Origin: Bartonella krasnovii
Lineage (GTDB): Bacteria; Pseudomonadota; Alphaproteobacteria; Rhizobiales; Rhizobiaceae
DNA length: 64,000 nucleotides
NCBI RefSeq assembly: GCF_003606345.3
Contig: NZ_CP031844.2
Span: 1,054,001 to 1,118,000, forward strand
Reading direction: 5' to 3'
In this document: piece by piece, positions 35,535 through 42,738 of the stretch
How the letters are laid out: every line of letters begins with the position of its first letter
Numbering within the stretch: position 1 is the stretch's first letter
Translations under genes and position numbers: made by a program
Notes under the pieces: generated by a model
Databases searched by the model: none
What the model saw: only the letters and a program-made list of their open reading frames with translations
Told to the model about the DNA's origin: nothing

Positions 35535-35972
35535 TCACTTTTTTTCATTTTGGTTCTTACCTAATTGAATATCAAGCGCTTTTTCTAGCTCTCTGTCTAT
35601 CTCTTCACTGGATAATGGATAGCCTCTCTCAAAATCATTCGTAATTTCACAAATCAATTGATCATCTTTTGTACGTTTTTTGATTTGCACATTTATCTCA
35701 TCTATCAATGGTTCATAACTCAATACGCTTTTTGGTAAATTACCACCGTATATCCACGCTTTTACCTGCGCTTTGGTACTGTAATCAATATTCGTTGGCA
35801 TCTCATAATCTTGATATTGTCCACCATCGAATTCCTCATATTCCCTCGTGCCATCTGCATATTCGTAAAGATTGTAAAAATGCTCTGAAACCCCTAATCC
35901 CCATGGTACATATCCAACCGCCGTTGCAATAAATTTTTTTTGCTGTCTTGATTTACGGTTTCTTAAGAACAT
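35535..35972 (-). CDS. Phage early protein, unknown
   Basis: This 145-aa protein starts with a basic tail (FLRNRKSRQQKKF), then a YxPWGLGVSEHFYNLYEYADG segment and an acidic C-terminus (EEIDRELEKALDIQLG). No known family. It is read in the same direction as the replication genes upstream and ends before the beta-helix promoter. Confidence 0.5.
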   Translation of the reverse strand: MFLRNRKSRQQKKFIATAVGYVPWGLGVSEHFYNLYEYADGTREYEEFDGGQYQDYEMPTNIDYSTKAQVKAWIYGGNLPKSVLSYEPLIDEINVQIKKRTKDDQLICEITNDFERGYPLSSEEIDRELEKALDIQLGKNQNEKK

Positions 35973-36172
35973 CTGATTTAATATCCCTTATCTAAATCCA
36001 TAACTTTACCAATGGGTTTATTTGCCTCAAATTGGACCGTACAGCAGCGTTTTTAGTTTCAATGTGGTTTCTATTAAAAAACTTTTAAATCGCTCTGTAC
36101 GGTGCCTTTTTATCGATTTAAACGCATATCTAATCTCAAAATCATCAGCACCTTTCACTATTTTACTGTTTT

Positions 36173-36664
36173 TCATTCAATGCCCTTTAAAACTTCTTCA
36201 AGTTCTTTTTGAAGCTTTTCAACGCGTTCTGATGTTGCAAGCGGCTTTTGTTCTCTTTCCTTTATTTCTGGCTTCTCAAGAGCCTTCAAAATATAATTTG
36301 CACTCCAGCGAATATCACTTTCAAGATTTTCGCAATAGCGATAAAAATCTGCTGTTGATGGCATAAATGTTGTATTTAACCCCTCTGCTTTGCCTTTCAA
36401 AGCGTTCTTTGTTGCCATTTGCAATATCCAGCTGCTTATGCCTTCAAGAGCGTAAAAATACGCAAGCGCTGTTGCTTTCTCATCTGAACCCATGGGGCTT
36501 TTGAGACCATTCGAAAGGACAAGAAACGTTGTTTGGATTTCCTCTTCAGTTGCTTTTCTTTCAAGCTTTTGCAACGCATCATCAACCAACGAGGTAACTC
36601 TCTCCACTTCTGCACTCAATGGCTTTTGTCCTGTTTTCCAAAGGAATGGGGGTTCTGTTGTCAT
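36173..36664 (-). CDS. Phage replication-associated protein, unknown
   Basis: The start is placed at 36664 (MTTEPPFLWKTGQ), since the longer frame would overlap the upstream gene by nearly 200 bp. Even so it overlaps the 3' end of the DUF1376 gene by about 83 bp, which suggests translational coupling. The 163-aa product is helical, with LAYFYALEGISSWILQMATKNAL in the middle and a Lys/Glu-rich coiled end. Placement directly after the replication protein recalls loader or accessory proteins, but no motif supports this. Confidence 0.5.
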   Translation of the reverse strand: MTTEPPFLWKTGQKPLSAEVERVTSLVDDALQKLERKATEEEIQTTFLVLSNGLKSPMGSDEKATALAYFYALEGISSWILQMATKNALKGKAEGLNTTFMPSTADFYRYCENLESDIRWSANYILKALEKPEIKEREQKPLATSERVEKLQKELEEVLKGIE

Positions 36665-37748
36665 CCTCGAATAAAAATTTGTAAACACTGTCTGAATTTT
36701 TGATATTGGACATATGCTGTGCAACTCGATAACTCCAGCCACGCTGCTGTTCTGTGTGTTTAGTGCTTTGTTGTGCATATTGTTTTTCCCTTTCTAATTT
36801 TTCCTTTTTCTTGGCTAAAAATCCATATTCTGGGTGTGTAATCCACTTGTACCAAGCCTTTTGCCAATCACTTTTTTTAGCATTTCGATTTGGATTATCT
36901 TGCCAATGAAGTTTAAATCTTTCGAATTCTAATAACGCCTCATCATGTGTTAATCCTTGATCAACAGCGTATTGCAAATTAGGTTTGAAATCGGCAGGCA
37001 ATCGACACCCCCGATTATCTTTTGAACGTTTCGTTTTTTTCGGAACGCTTTCTTGCTCGTGAATGAGAGGTTGTTTGATTGCTATCGTTTCGATTTGTTC
37101 TGGTTGGCTTTCAACAGCAGCAACCTCTGTTGGCTCGTCATCCAAATCGGTTGTTTCTAAATCTTCAAAATCGATTTCTTTTTTTGATAAAACGATAGTT
37201 TTATTTTTTTTATATATATTATTCTTATTCTGGTTCTTTATAGCTTGATTTTGCTTGTCGTTTGCTTCAGCAAAAAAAACGTTTTGCTTACTTTTTGCTT
37301 CAGCAAAAAAATCATTTTGCTTGTCGTTTGCTTCAGCAAAAAAAACGTTTTGCTTGTCGTTTGCTTCAGCAAAATCATTAACGCATTGTTTTGTATTGTT
37401 TTTTGCTTGTGCACCTTTTTTGCCAGCTTCACTACGAATTTGCGATATGTGATCCTTTTTATCAGCAAAATCTTTTAGTTCTTCTTCAACGCGCGTGTTC
37501 CACAACCCACCATCTATCTCAATAAGTTTATCGTTCCTCATTAAATATTCGACAATAGTTGCGAACTTTTTTTGCGAACAATTGCAAGCACGTGAAAGCG
37601 TTTCAAAATCTTCTTTAATTGGTGCTTTTTTATCATACATACGAACAAGAAGTGTCATATAAGCACCTCTTTGCTCTAATGTCATTCCATCTGTACCACT
37701 TATCCAGTCATACAAATGAAATCGTATCCACGGCATCCCATTAGACAT
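36582..37748 (-). CDS. DUF1376 phage replication protein
   Basis: This 388-aa protein's N-terminal domain (MPWIRFHLYDWISGTDGMTLEQRGAY, GAYMTLLVRMYD, residues about 5-110) is the DUF1376 winged-helix module of phage replication initiators. Residues about 125-165 contain three 11-aa tandem repeats of the type NVFFAEANDKQ. The C-terminal part has a basic region (KKTKRSKDNRGCRLPADFKPN) common in O-like replication proteins. It overlaps the RuvC-like gene by 8 bp. Confidence 0.75.
   Translation of the reverse strand: MSNGMPWIRFHLYDWISGTDGMTLEQRGAYMTLLVRMYDKKAPIKEDFETLSRACNCSQKKFATIVEYLMRNDKLIEIDGGLWNTRVEEELKDFADKKDHISQIRSEAGKKGAQAKNNTKQCVNDFAEANDKQNVFFAEANDKQNDFFAEAKSKQNVFFAEANDKQNQAIKNQNKNNIYKKNKTIVLSKKEIDFEDLETTDLDDEPTEVAAVESQPEQIETIAIKQPLIHEQESVPKKTKRSKDNRGCRLPADFKPNLQYAVDQGLTHDEALLEFERFKLHWQDNPNRNAKKSDWQKAWYKWITHPEYGFLAKKKEKLEREKQYAQQSTKHTEQQRGWSYRVAQHMSNIKNSDSVYKFLFEDDNRTPIPLENRTKAIECRSGESYLVG
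37255..37375. repeat. 33-bp tandem repeats inside DUF1376 gene
   Basis: About three full units and flanking partial units of a 33-bp sequence (containing GCTTCAGCAAAA on the plus strand) encode the NxFFAEAxxKQ repeats. The unit is a multiple of three, so copy number can change without breaking the frame. Confidence 0.8.
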
Positions 37749-38211
37749 ACCCCAATTCCCTTTCTTTAATTAAATGTAAAATTGCCAAAGCATCCGCTTC
37801 ATTATCATCACAAGGCGCGTGTCCTTTTGCACGCATTGCCTCTATCATCTCTTCTTTCGACGCATTCCCCTTGCCCGTTGTCGCTTTCTTAATTGTACAA
37901 ACCGGTATCCCCTCATACGGTATCTGATGATGTTCACACCACGCCGTTAACGTTGCTAACAAGCCACCGTAAACATGCGCTGCGTCTGTACCAACATGAC
38001 GCCTCACCTCTTCAAAATACACCGCGTCAATTTGACCTGCTGCCTGCTTTATTTCATTAAGCCATTGTTTAAAGCGTAAATAACGCATCCCACCGCCTTC
38101 AAAACGGCGTGATTTAAAATCAACGGTGCCACTAGTGATACCACCATCCGCACCGCGTATCGCCCATCCTGTCTTCGTACCTAGATCAAAACAAAGTATT
38201 GTATGAGACAT
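37741..38211 (-). CDS. RuvC-like Holliday-junction/branched-DNA nuclease
   Basis: This 156-aa RNase-H-fold protein has ILCFDLGTKTGWA (catalytic Asp9), VYFEEVRRH (Glu, about 67) and a C-terminal DDNEADALAIL (acidic pair). These match phage RuvC-type resolvases. It would trim branched DNA before packaging or resolve recombination intermediates made by Bet and the exonuclease. Confidence 0.85.
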   Translation of the reverse strand: MSHTILCFDLGTKTGWAIRGADGGITSGTVDFKSRRFEGGGMRYLRFKQWLNEIKQAAGQIDAVYFEEVRRHVGTDAAHVYGGLLATLTAWCEHHQIPYEGIPVCTIKKATTGKGNASKEEMIEAMRAKGHAPCDDNEADALAILHLIKERELGYV

Positions 38212-38257
38212 TTAAATCACCTGTATTTACTGATTATTCTTTTTTAGGAATGGGGCT

Positions 38258-38452
38258 TTAAACGATTTCTCTGCACACAATTTTGCTGCAATTCGCACAA
38301 TAGGAAATGTTAGGGTTAGATAATCTTTTGATTAGATTATTTTGCTCGTCTATTGTTGTGTCTTTTTCATCTATCTCTTGTCTAAGCACTTTTATGGTTT
38401 TAAAAGCGTTATAAGCTGCATAACAAGATATAATAAGTGCAATAAAGCCCAT
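38258..38452 (-). CDS. Small membrane-anchored phage protein
   Basis: The start at 38452 follows GAGGAGAG. The 64-aa product has one N-terminal membrane segment (MGFIALIISCYAAYNAF), a short coiled coil (VLRQEIDEKDTTIDEQNNLIKRL) and a C-terminal CANCSKIVC cluster that could bind a metal. It lies in a group of small early genes; the function is unknown. Confidence 0.5.
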   Translation of the reverse strand: MGFIALIISCYAAYNAFKTIKVLRQEIDEKDTTIDEQNNLIKRLSNPNISYCANCSKIVCREIV

Positions 38453-38474
38453 CTCTCTCCTCACTTACTTTTCT

Positions 38475-38843
38475 TTACAGCCATATTCTGAACTCCCAAT
38501 AATAACGGAGTCGCTCCCATATTCTACGGTGCCAAGGTAGTGATTGCATGTATTCCTGTGGTGTTAACATAGATAATTTGTAAATCTTATGAGAAATACA
38601 CTTAAAGTTTTCAACTTGATCATCATCGTTTATTGTTACACTACCAAAAACCACCCCTAAACCACTGATCCAACAATTGCCTTCGTGACTGAGATTATCT
38701 TCACTCTCTACCCAACCGCCTAGATCACCTTTTTTAACATCACCAAAATCTTTTAAGGCGCGTATGCGGTATACCTTGCAAGGACCAATATCAACTACGT
38801 CATCTGTAAGTTCATACTTCTTTTTAACTTTCATATCTGCCAT
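38475..38843 (-). CDS. YdcK-like head-domain protein without beta-helix
   Basis: The start at 38843 (MADMKVKKKYEL) follows GAGGAGAGA. The 122-aa product has the head (KKYELTDDVVDIG, IRALKDFGDVKKGDLGGWVESE, NLSHEGNCWISG) but only one or two hexapeptide-like units, then a different C-terminal part rich in Trp and Arg (LPWHRRIWERLRYYWEFRIWL). It shows that the head is a module used without the helix. Confidence 0.65.
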   Translation of the reverse strand: MADMKVKKKYELTDDVVDIGPCKVYRIRALKDFGDVKKGDLGGWVESEDNLSHEGNCWISGLGVVFGSVTINDDDQVENFKCISHKIYKLSMLTPQEYMQSLPWHRRIWERLRYYWEFRIWL

Positions 38844-38853
38844 CTCTCTCTCC

Positions 38854-39183
38854 TCACTTACTTTTCTTCTTATTCTTATGAGAAGGCTTTTGTACAGATG
38901 CATCACACTGCTTAAGCTCGTCTTTAAGCTTCTCTATTTCTGCATCACGGTGTGCAATTTCTGCTATTAGTTCATACATAGATTTGATGTTCTTACCGAA
39001 CGTTTCATCATACGCATCCAGCTTCAGCTTCAGTTCTTCAATTTCCTCATCACGAGATTGAACTTCTTTTTCATCCTCGGAATTTAGTTTAAGCTCTTCT
39101 TTAAGCTTCTCTATTTTCTCTTCATATTTTTTGATATCCGCATCACACTCATCAATGCTCTGCTTGGTTTCATTTAAACTCAT
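38854..39183 (-). CDS. Coiled-coil phage protein
   Basis: This 109-aa protein is almost entirely heptad-patterned coiled coil (KKYEEKIEKLKEELKLN, EEIEELKLKLDAYDE, AEIEKLKDELKQCD) and ends in a Lys-rich tail. It lies between a Cro-like regulator and the head-domain gene in the leftward early operon. The partner is unknown. Confidence 0.6.
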   Translation of the reverse strand: MSLNETKQSIDECDADIKKYEEKIEKLKEELKLNSEDEKEVQSRDEEIEELKLKLDAYDETFGKNIKSMYELIAEIAHRDAEIEKLKDELKQCDASVQKPSHKNKKKSK

Positions 39184-39192
39184 TGTGATCTC

Positions 39193-39429
39193 CTAAGGCT
39201 GCAAACCGTCGCACGCGCTATCAACGCCACTTCTCTTGCAAATTTTCGTAATTGGGGGACTGGCTTGCTCGCATAATGATTTTAAAAGATAAGCAACCGC
39301 TCCTCTTGAAGGAACGCCATACTTTTCCCAACGCCATACTGTTGATTTGTTGACGCCTAATAACGCCGCCATTTCGTCCTGCGTGAGATTAAGGCGTTTT
39401 CTTAGTTCTTTTGCTTCTATCTTATTCAT
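39193..39429 (-). CDS. Cro-like HTH regulator
   Basis: This 78-aa protein has a clear helix-turn-helix (LRKRLNLTQDEMAALLGVNKSTVWRWEK, residues about 8-35). It is divergent from the CI-like gene at 39516, and operator-like repeats fill the gap. It is the first gene of the leftward early operon, the usual place for Cro. Confidence 0.75.
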   Translation of the reverse strand: MNKIEAKELRKRLNLTQDEMAALLGVNKSTVWRWEKYGVPSRGAVAYLLKSLCEQASPPITKICKRSGVDSACDGLQP

Positions 39430-39437
39430 AAAGAAAA

Positions 39438-39500
39438 ATATGCATTACGAGTACTTTAATGTCAAGTCGAAATGCATACCAATTTTATGCAATATGAGTA
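39438..39500. promoter_or_regulatory. Operator sites between Cro-like and CI-like genes
   Basis: TATGCATTACGAGTAC (within 39438-39454) and TATGCAATATGAGTA (39486-39500) are variants of one motif, with an extra ATGCATA half-like site at 39472-39478. The same motif recurs at 40034-40050 (inverted) and 40064-40082. These are probable binding sites for the CI/Cro-like proteins. Confidence 0.65.
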
Positions 39501-39515
39501 ATATAGGAGATAAAC

Positions 39516-39869
39516 ATGCATGACAAAATAACAGACCAATCCTCTAGACTAATGAAAGCGCGTCTAGTACGTGGTTTTAGAAGTGCTAAAGAAGCTGCTA
39601 GGTATTTTGGATGGAACTATTCTAGTTATATACAACATGAACAAGGTCTTAGGGGGCTATCACGTGCATCTAAAAAATACGCAAAAGCATTTAGAATTAG
39701 TGAAGGATGGTTATTAACTGGAGAAGGAGAAGGTCCCTCCTTTCCAATATCTACAATAGAACAACCCATTGAAGAACAAATCATTGATCTGCTAAAGAAA
39801 ACAAGTCAGACAGATAAAGAAACAATTCTTCACCTTTTAAGCCGCTTGAATAATGAAGAAAAAAAATGA
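39516..39869 (+). CDS. CI-like phage repressor (XRE family, short)
   Basis: This 117-aa protein has an N-terminal HTH (KARLVRGFRSAKEAARYFGWNYSSYIQHEQG) and a short C-terminal helical part, but no LexA/CI self-cleavage peptidase domain. Induction would therefore need another route than RecA-stimulated cleavage. It follows an ATAGGAG ribosome-binding site. Divergence from a Cro-like gene and shared operators make it the likely lysogeny repressor. Confidence 0.7.
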   Translation: MHDKITDQSSRLMKARLVRGFRSAKEAARYFGWNYSSYIQHEQGLRGLSRASKKYAKAFRISEGWLLTGEGEGPSFPISTIEQPIEEQIIDLLKKTSQTDKETILHLLSRLNNEEKK

Positions 39870-40033
39870 ATGCTTTTTGCCTTTCATAGCTAAAAGTAGA
39901 AATTAATTGTATGATTTCATTATTTAATTCTGCATCACTTTTTGTTTTTTTCATACCTTATTCCTCTCTCCTTACAGAGAAATATCAATTAATAGAAATC
40001 CAATAAAAGGATTTTTCTCTTGTTATACAAAAA

Positions 40034-40085
40034 ATACTCGTAATGCATATTTTTTATTGACTGATATGCATAATGCGTATATATA
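40034..40085 (+). promoter_or_regulatory. Rightward promoter with two operators
   Basis: TTGACT (40057-40062), a 17-bp spacer and TATATA (40080-40085). The operator-like ATGCATAATGCGTAT lies inside the spacer (40064-40082), and an inverted copy of the 39438 operator (ATACTCGTAATGCATAT) is at 40034-40050. Repressor bound here would block transcription of the 40.1-45.6 kb genes, including beta-helix genes, bet, exonuclease and integrase. Confidence 0.7.
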
Positions 40086-40166
40086 GACACCATACCCCGA
40101 AAAAAAAAACCTATGTCAAGGCGTTTTTTTCAAAATGTATTTAAATATTTTGATATGGAGGCATTT

Positions 40167-40577
40167 GTGAATAAACCAGTGTTTATAAATTCTGATGAAA
40201 TTCTCTTAGTCGTCTGTGAAGATGAAGAGCAAAATCTCGCTAAATACGGTACTTTCTTTGATGAAAAGGAAATTATCAAATTTATAGATCAAGCCGATAA
40301 TGCTCTTCAAATCTTTCGTGTAGAACCAACCACTAACCGCTGCGAAAATATCTCTGAAGATATCGCAGAGTTATATCTTAAAGAATGTGAAGAACAATGT
40401 TTTGAAGGAAATATCCCTCACGACTTTGTTAAGCATAGCTCCGCATACGATTTTTTTTTAGAAGAAATCGAACAGCAGCGATATGAAGATGAAATGTACG
40501 GTACTTATGAACAACAGCACCGTTTAACTCTTTGGGATGTCATTCCAAACTACCCAAGCTATACGGTGCGCTTCTAA
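40167..40577 (+). CDS. Phage early protein, unknown
   Basis: GTG at 40167 is preferred because GGAGG precedes it by 5 nt; in-frame ATGs at 40155 and 40113 have no such site. The product (136 aa) is strongly acidic (EDEEQNLAKYG, ELYLKECEEQCFEGN, LEEIEQQRYEDEMYG). It is the first gene after the operator-controlled promoter, a typical place for anti-host or anti-defence proteins. Acidic character would fit a DNA-mimic or inhibitor, but this is speculation. Confidence 0.5.
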   Translation: MNKPVFINSDEILLVVCEDEEQNLAKYGTFFDEKEIIKFIDQADNALQIFRVEPTTNRCENISEDIAELYLKECEEQCFEGNIPHDFVKHSSAYDFFLEEIEQQRYEDEMYGTYEQQHRLTLWDVIPNYPSYTVRF

Positions 40578-40668
40578 TAGCACTCATTTTCTCAAAAATT
40601 ATCACGCAAACCAATGCCGTTCTTTTCAAGAGCGGCAAAGGGGGAGTCTAACTTAAAGGAAATAAATC

Positions 40669-41613
40669 ATGGGAAAAAAATACGAACTCACTGATGAGAC
40701 AACCGAAGTTGGTGATCACACTCTCCACCGTATCCGCGCCTTAAGAGACTTTGGAAACGTTCAAGTTGGTGATCTAGGTGGCTTTATTGAATATGAAGGT
40801 AACCTATCTCATCTGGGGAATTGTTGGGTTTATGATGATGCTATGGTTGCTATGAATGCTGTCGTTTCTGAAAATGCCAAGGTTTTTGGGAAAGCCAATG
40901 TTTCTGGAAAAGCCGAAGTTTTTGGTGATGCCGATGTTTTTGGGAAAGCCAAGGTTTTTGGGAAAGCCAAGGTTTTTGGGAAAGCCAAGGTTTCTGGTGA
41001 TGCCAAGATTTTTTATAAAGCGCGAGTTTTTGAAAATGCCAAGGTTTCTGGAAAAGCCATGGTTAATGGAAATGCCAAGGTTTATGGTGATGCATGGGTT
41101 TCTGGCAATGCCGAGGTTAATGAGTTTGCCGCGGTTTATGGTGATGCATGGGTTTGTGGCAATGCCAAGGTTTATGGCGATGCCGATGTTTATGGCAATG
41201 CTTGGGTTTCTGGTGATACCAAGGTTTATGGCGATGCCAATGTTTCTGGAAATGCCAATGTTTCTGGTGATGCATGGGTTTTTGGCAATGCACAAGTTTT
41301 TGGTGATGCACAAGTTTTTGAAAATGCCAATGTTTCTGGAAATGCCAAGGTTTATGGTGATGCGCGCGTTTATGGAAATGCACAAGTTTGTGGTGATGCA
41401 TGGGTTTTTGGCAATGCCAAGGTTTATGGAAATGCACAAGTTTGTGGTGATGCATGGGTTTCTGGCAATGCCAAGGTTTATGAAAATGCACAAGTTTGTG
41501 GTTTTGCCAAGGTTTTTGGCAATGCCAAGGTTTATGGAAATGCACAAGTTTGTGGTGATGCCAATGTTTTTGGCAATGCACAAGTTTGTGGTGATGCCAA
41601 GATTTTAAGGTAG
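40669..41613 (+). CDS. YdcK-like left-handed beta-helix protein 6 (prophage, longest)
   Basis: This 314-aa protein has the head (KKYELTDETTEVG, IRALRDFGNVQVGDLGGFIEYE, NLSHLGNCWVYDDA), then about 43 near-perfect hexapeptides (VFGKAK, VYGDAW, VCGDAW, VSGNAN). Three hexapeptides make one coil, so about 14 coils are expected. The DNA repeats with an 18-bp period and lacks stops in several other frames. Its first 70 residues and last residues are nearly identical to protein 7 downstream. No signal peptide or catalytic motif is present. Confidence 0.78.
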   Translation: MGKKYELTDETTEVGDHTLHRIRALRDFGNVQVGDLGGFIEYEGNLSHLGNCWVYDDAMVAMNAVVSENAKVFGKANVSGKAEVFGDADVFGKAKVFGKAKVFGKAKVSGDAKIFYKARVFENAKVSGKAMVNGNAKVYGDAWVSGNAEVNEFAAVYGDAWVCGNAKVYGDADVYGNAWVSGDTKVYGDANVSGNANVSGDAWVFGNAQVFGDAQVFENANVSGNAKVYGDARVYGNAQVCGDAWVFGNAKVYGNAQVCGDAWVSGNAKVYENAQVCGFAKVFGNAKVYGNAQVCGDANVFGNAQVCGDAKILR

Positions 41614-41623
41614 GGCGATAATC

Positions 41624-42280
41624 ATGGAAAAAAAATACGAACTCACTGATGAGACAACCGAAGTTGGTGATCACACTCTCCACCGTATCCGCGCCTTAAG
41701 AGACTTTGGAAACGTTCAAGTTGGTGATCTAGGTGGCTTTATTGAACATGAAGGTAACCTATCTCATCTGGGGAATTGTTGGGTTTATGATGATGCTATG
41801 GTTGCTATGAATGCTGTCGTTTCTGAAAATGCTAAGGTTTTTGGTGATGCCAAGGTTTCTGGAAAAGCCGAAGTTTTTGGTGATGCCGATGTTTTTGGGA
41901 AAGCCAAGGTTTTTGGGAAAGCCAAGGTTTATGGTGATGCCAAGATTTTTTATAAAGCGCGAGTTTTTGAAAATGCCAAGGTTTCTGGAAATGCCAAGGT
42001 TTATGGCAATGCTTGGGTTTGTGGTGATACCAAGGTTTTTGGAAAAGCCATGGTTTATGGCGATGCCGATGTTTATGGTGATGCATGGGTTTGTGGCAAA
42101 GCCAAGGTTTCTGGAAATGCCAAGGTTTATGGTCATGCCCGTGTTTCTGAAAATGCCAAGGTTTATGGTGATGCCGAGGTTTATGGTTTTGCCAAGGTTT
42201 TTGGCGATGCCAAGGTTTATGAGTTTGCCAATGTTTCTGGAAAAGCCGAAGTTTTTGGTGATGCCAAGATTTTAAGGTAG
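41624..42280 (+). CDS. YdcK-like left-handed beta-helix protein 7 (prophage)
   Basis: This 218-aa tandem duplicate of protein 6 has a head differing at very few residues (for example EHE for EYE), followed by about 27 hexapeptides. Both genes end in GDAKILR and are followed by the same linker (TAGGGCGATAATCATG), so the unit including the next start codon was copied. Length difference is purely in repeat number. Confidence 0.78.
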   Translation: MEKKYELTDETTEVGDHTLHRIRALRDFGNVQVGDLGGFIEHEGNLSHLGNCWVYDDAMVAMNAVVSENAKVFGDAKVSGKAEVFGDADVFGKAKVFGKAKVYGDAKIFYKARVFENAKVSGNAKVYGNAWVCGDTKVFGKAMVYGDADVYGDAWVCGKAKVSGNAKVYGHARVSENAKVYGDAEVYGFAKVFGDAKVYEFANVSGKAEVFGDAKILR

Positions 42281-42290
42281 GGCGATAATC

Positions 42291-42662
42291 ATGTATAGCT
42301 ATGAAATTAAACCTACTTGGTGTGTACAGACAGTTGTGAAAAGTGCTCAAAACCTTGGAGAACTTTGTATTACTATCTCTGGATATAAAGATGACCCCTA
42401 TGTAGATACCATAATTCCTAAAGACGTCATGAAGGACCTTTTAGGTGAAGATAATTTTAAGAAAATGATATCAAATCACACACCTAGATGTACATATGCA
42501 TCATACGCAAGCAAAGTATTTAGATGCATTGAATTTGATATAGGACGATGTTCTAATGCCAAAGAAAAAATCTTTATTGCACTTAAGTCTAATGATGGAC
42601 GTAGATTTATATCAATATTAGAAACTGATGACATCATACCGCCTCTGAAATTCAATTTTTAA
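42291..42662 (+). CDS. Phage early protein, unknown
   Basis: This 123-aa protein begins MYSYEIKPTWCVQTVVK and has mixed alpha/beta character with several Cys residues (C11, later CTY, FRCIE, GRCSN). Its start codon lies at the end of the linker duplicated with the beta-helix genes. It is not recognised. Confidence 0.5.
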   Translation: MYSYEIKPTWCVQTVVKSAQNLGELCITISGYKDDPYVDTIIPKDVMKDLLGEDNFKKMISNHTPRCTYASYASKVFRCIEFDIGRCSNAKEKIFIALKSNDGRRFISILETDDIIPPLKFNF

Positions 42663-42691
42663 CAACCAAACCAAACAATTTTTAACACATG

Positions 42692-42717
42692 CGTGATTCA
42701 CGCCACGGGTGAGTTGC
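42692..42717 (+). promoter_or_regulatory. Conserved leader motif before bet gene
   Basis: CGTGATTCACGCCACGGGTGAGTTGC; a 26-bp copy with four differences is at 44258-44283. The first part, CGTGATTCACG, is an inverted repeat. Both copies lie 22-23 nt before a start codon, close to the ribosome-binding site, suggesting shared post-transcriptional control. Confidence 0.55.
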
Positions 42718-42738
42718 GCGTAAAATAAGGAAACAATA

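Noticed and set aside
40804..41683. Long opposite-strand and second-frame ORFs over the beta-helix repeats, including His/Pro/Lys-rich ones
   Set aside because: They arise because an 18-bp repeat without stops in other frames is copied many times. They have no ribosome-binding sites, and the protein in the main frame has a conserved head domain.
40860..42270. Regularly spaced short repeats resembling a CRISPR array
   Set aside because: The 18-bp period encodes hexapeptides in frame; there are no constant-length unique spacers, no conserved palindromic repeat and no cas genes.
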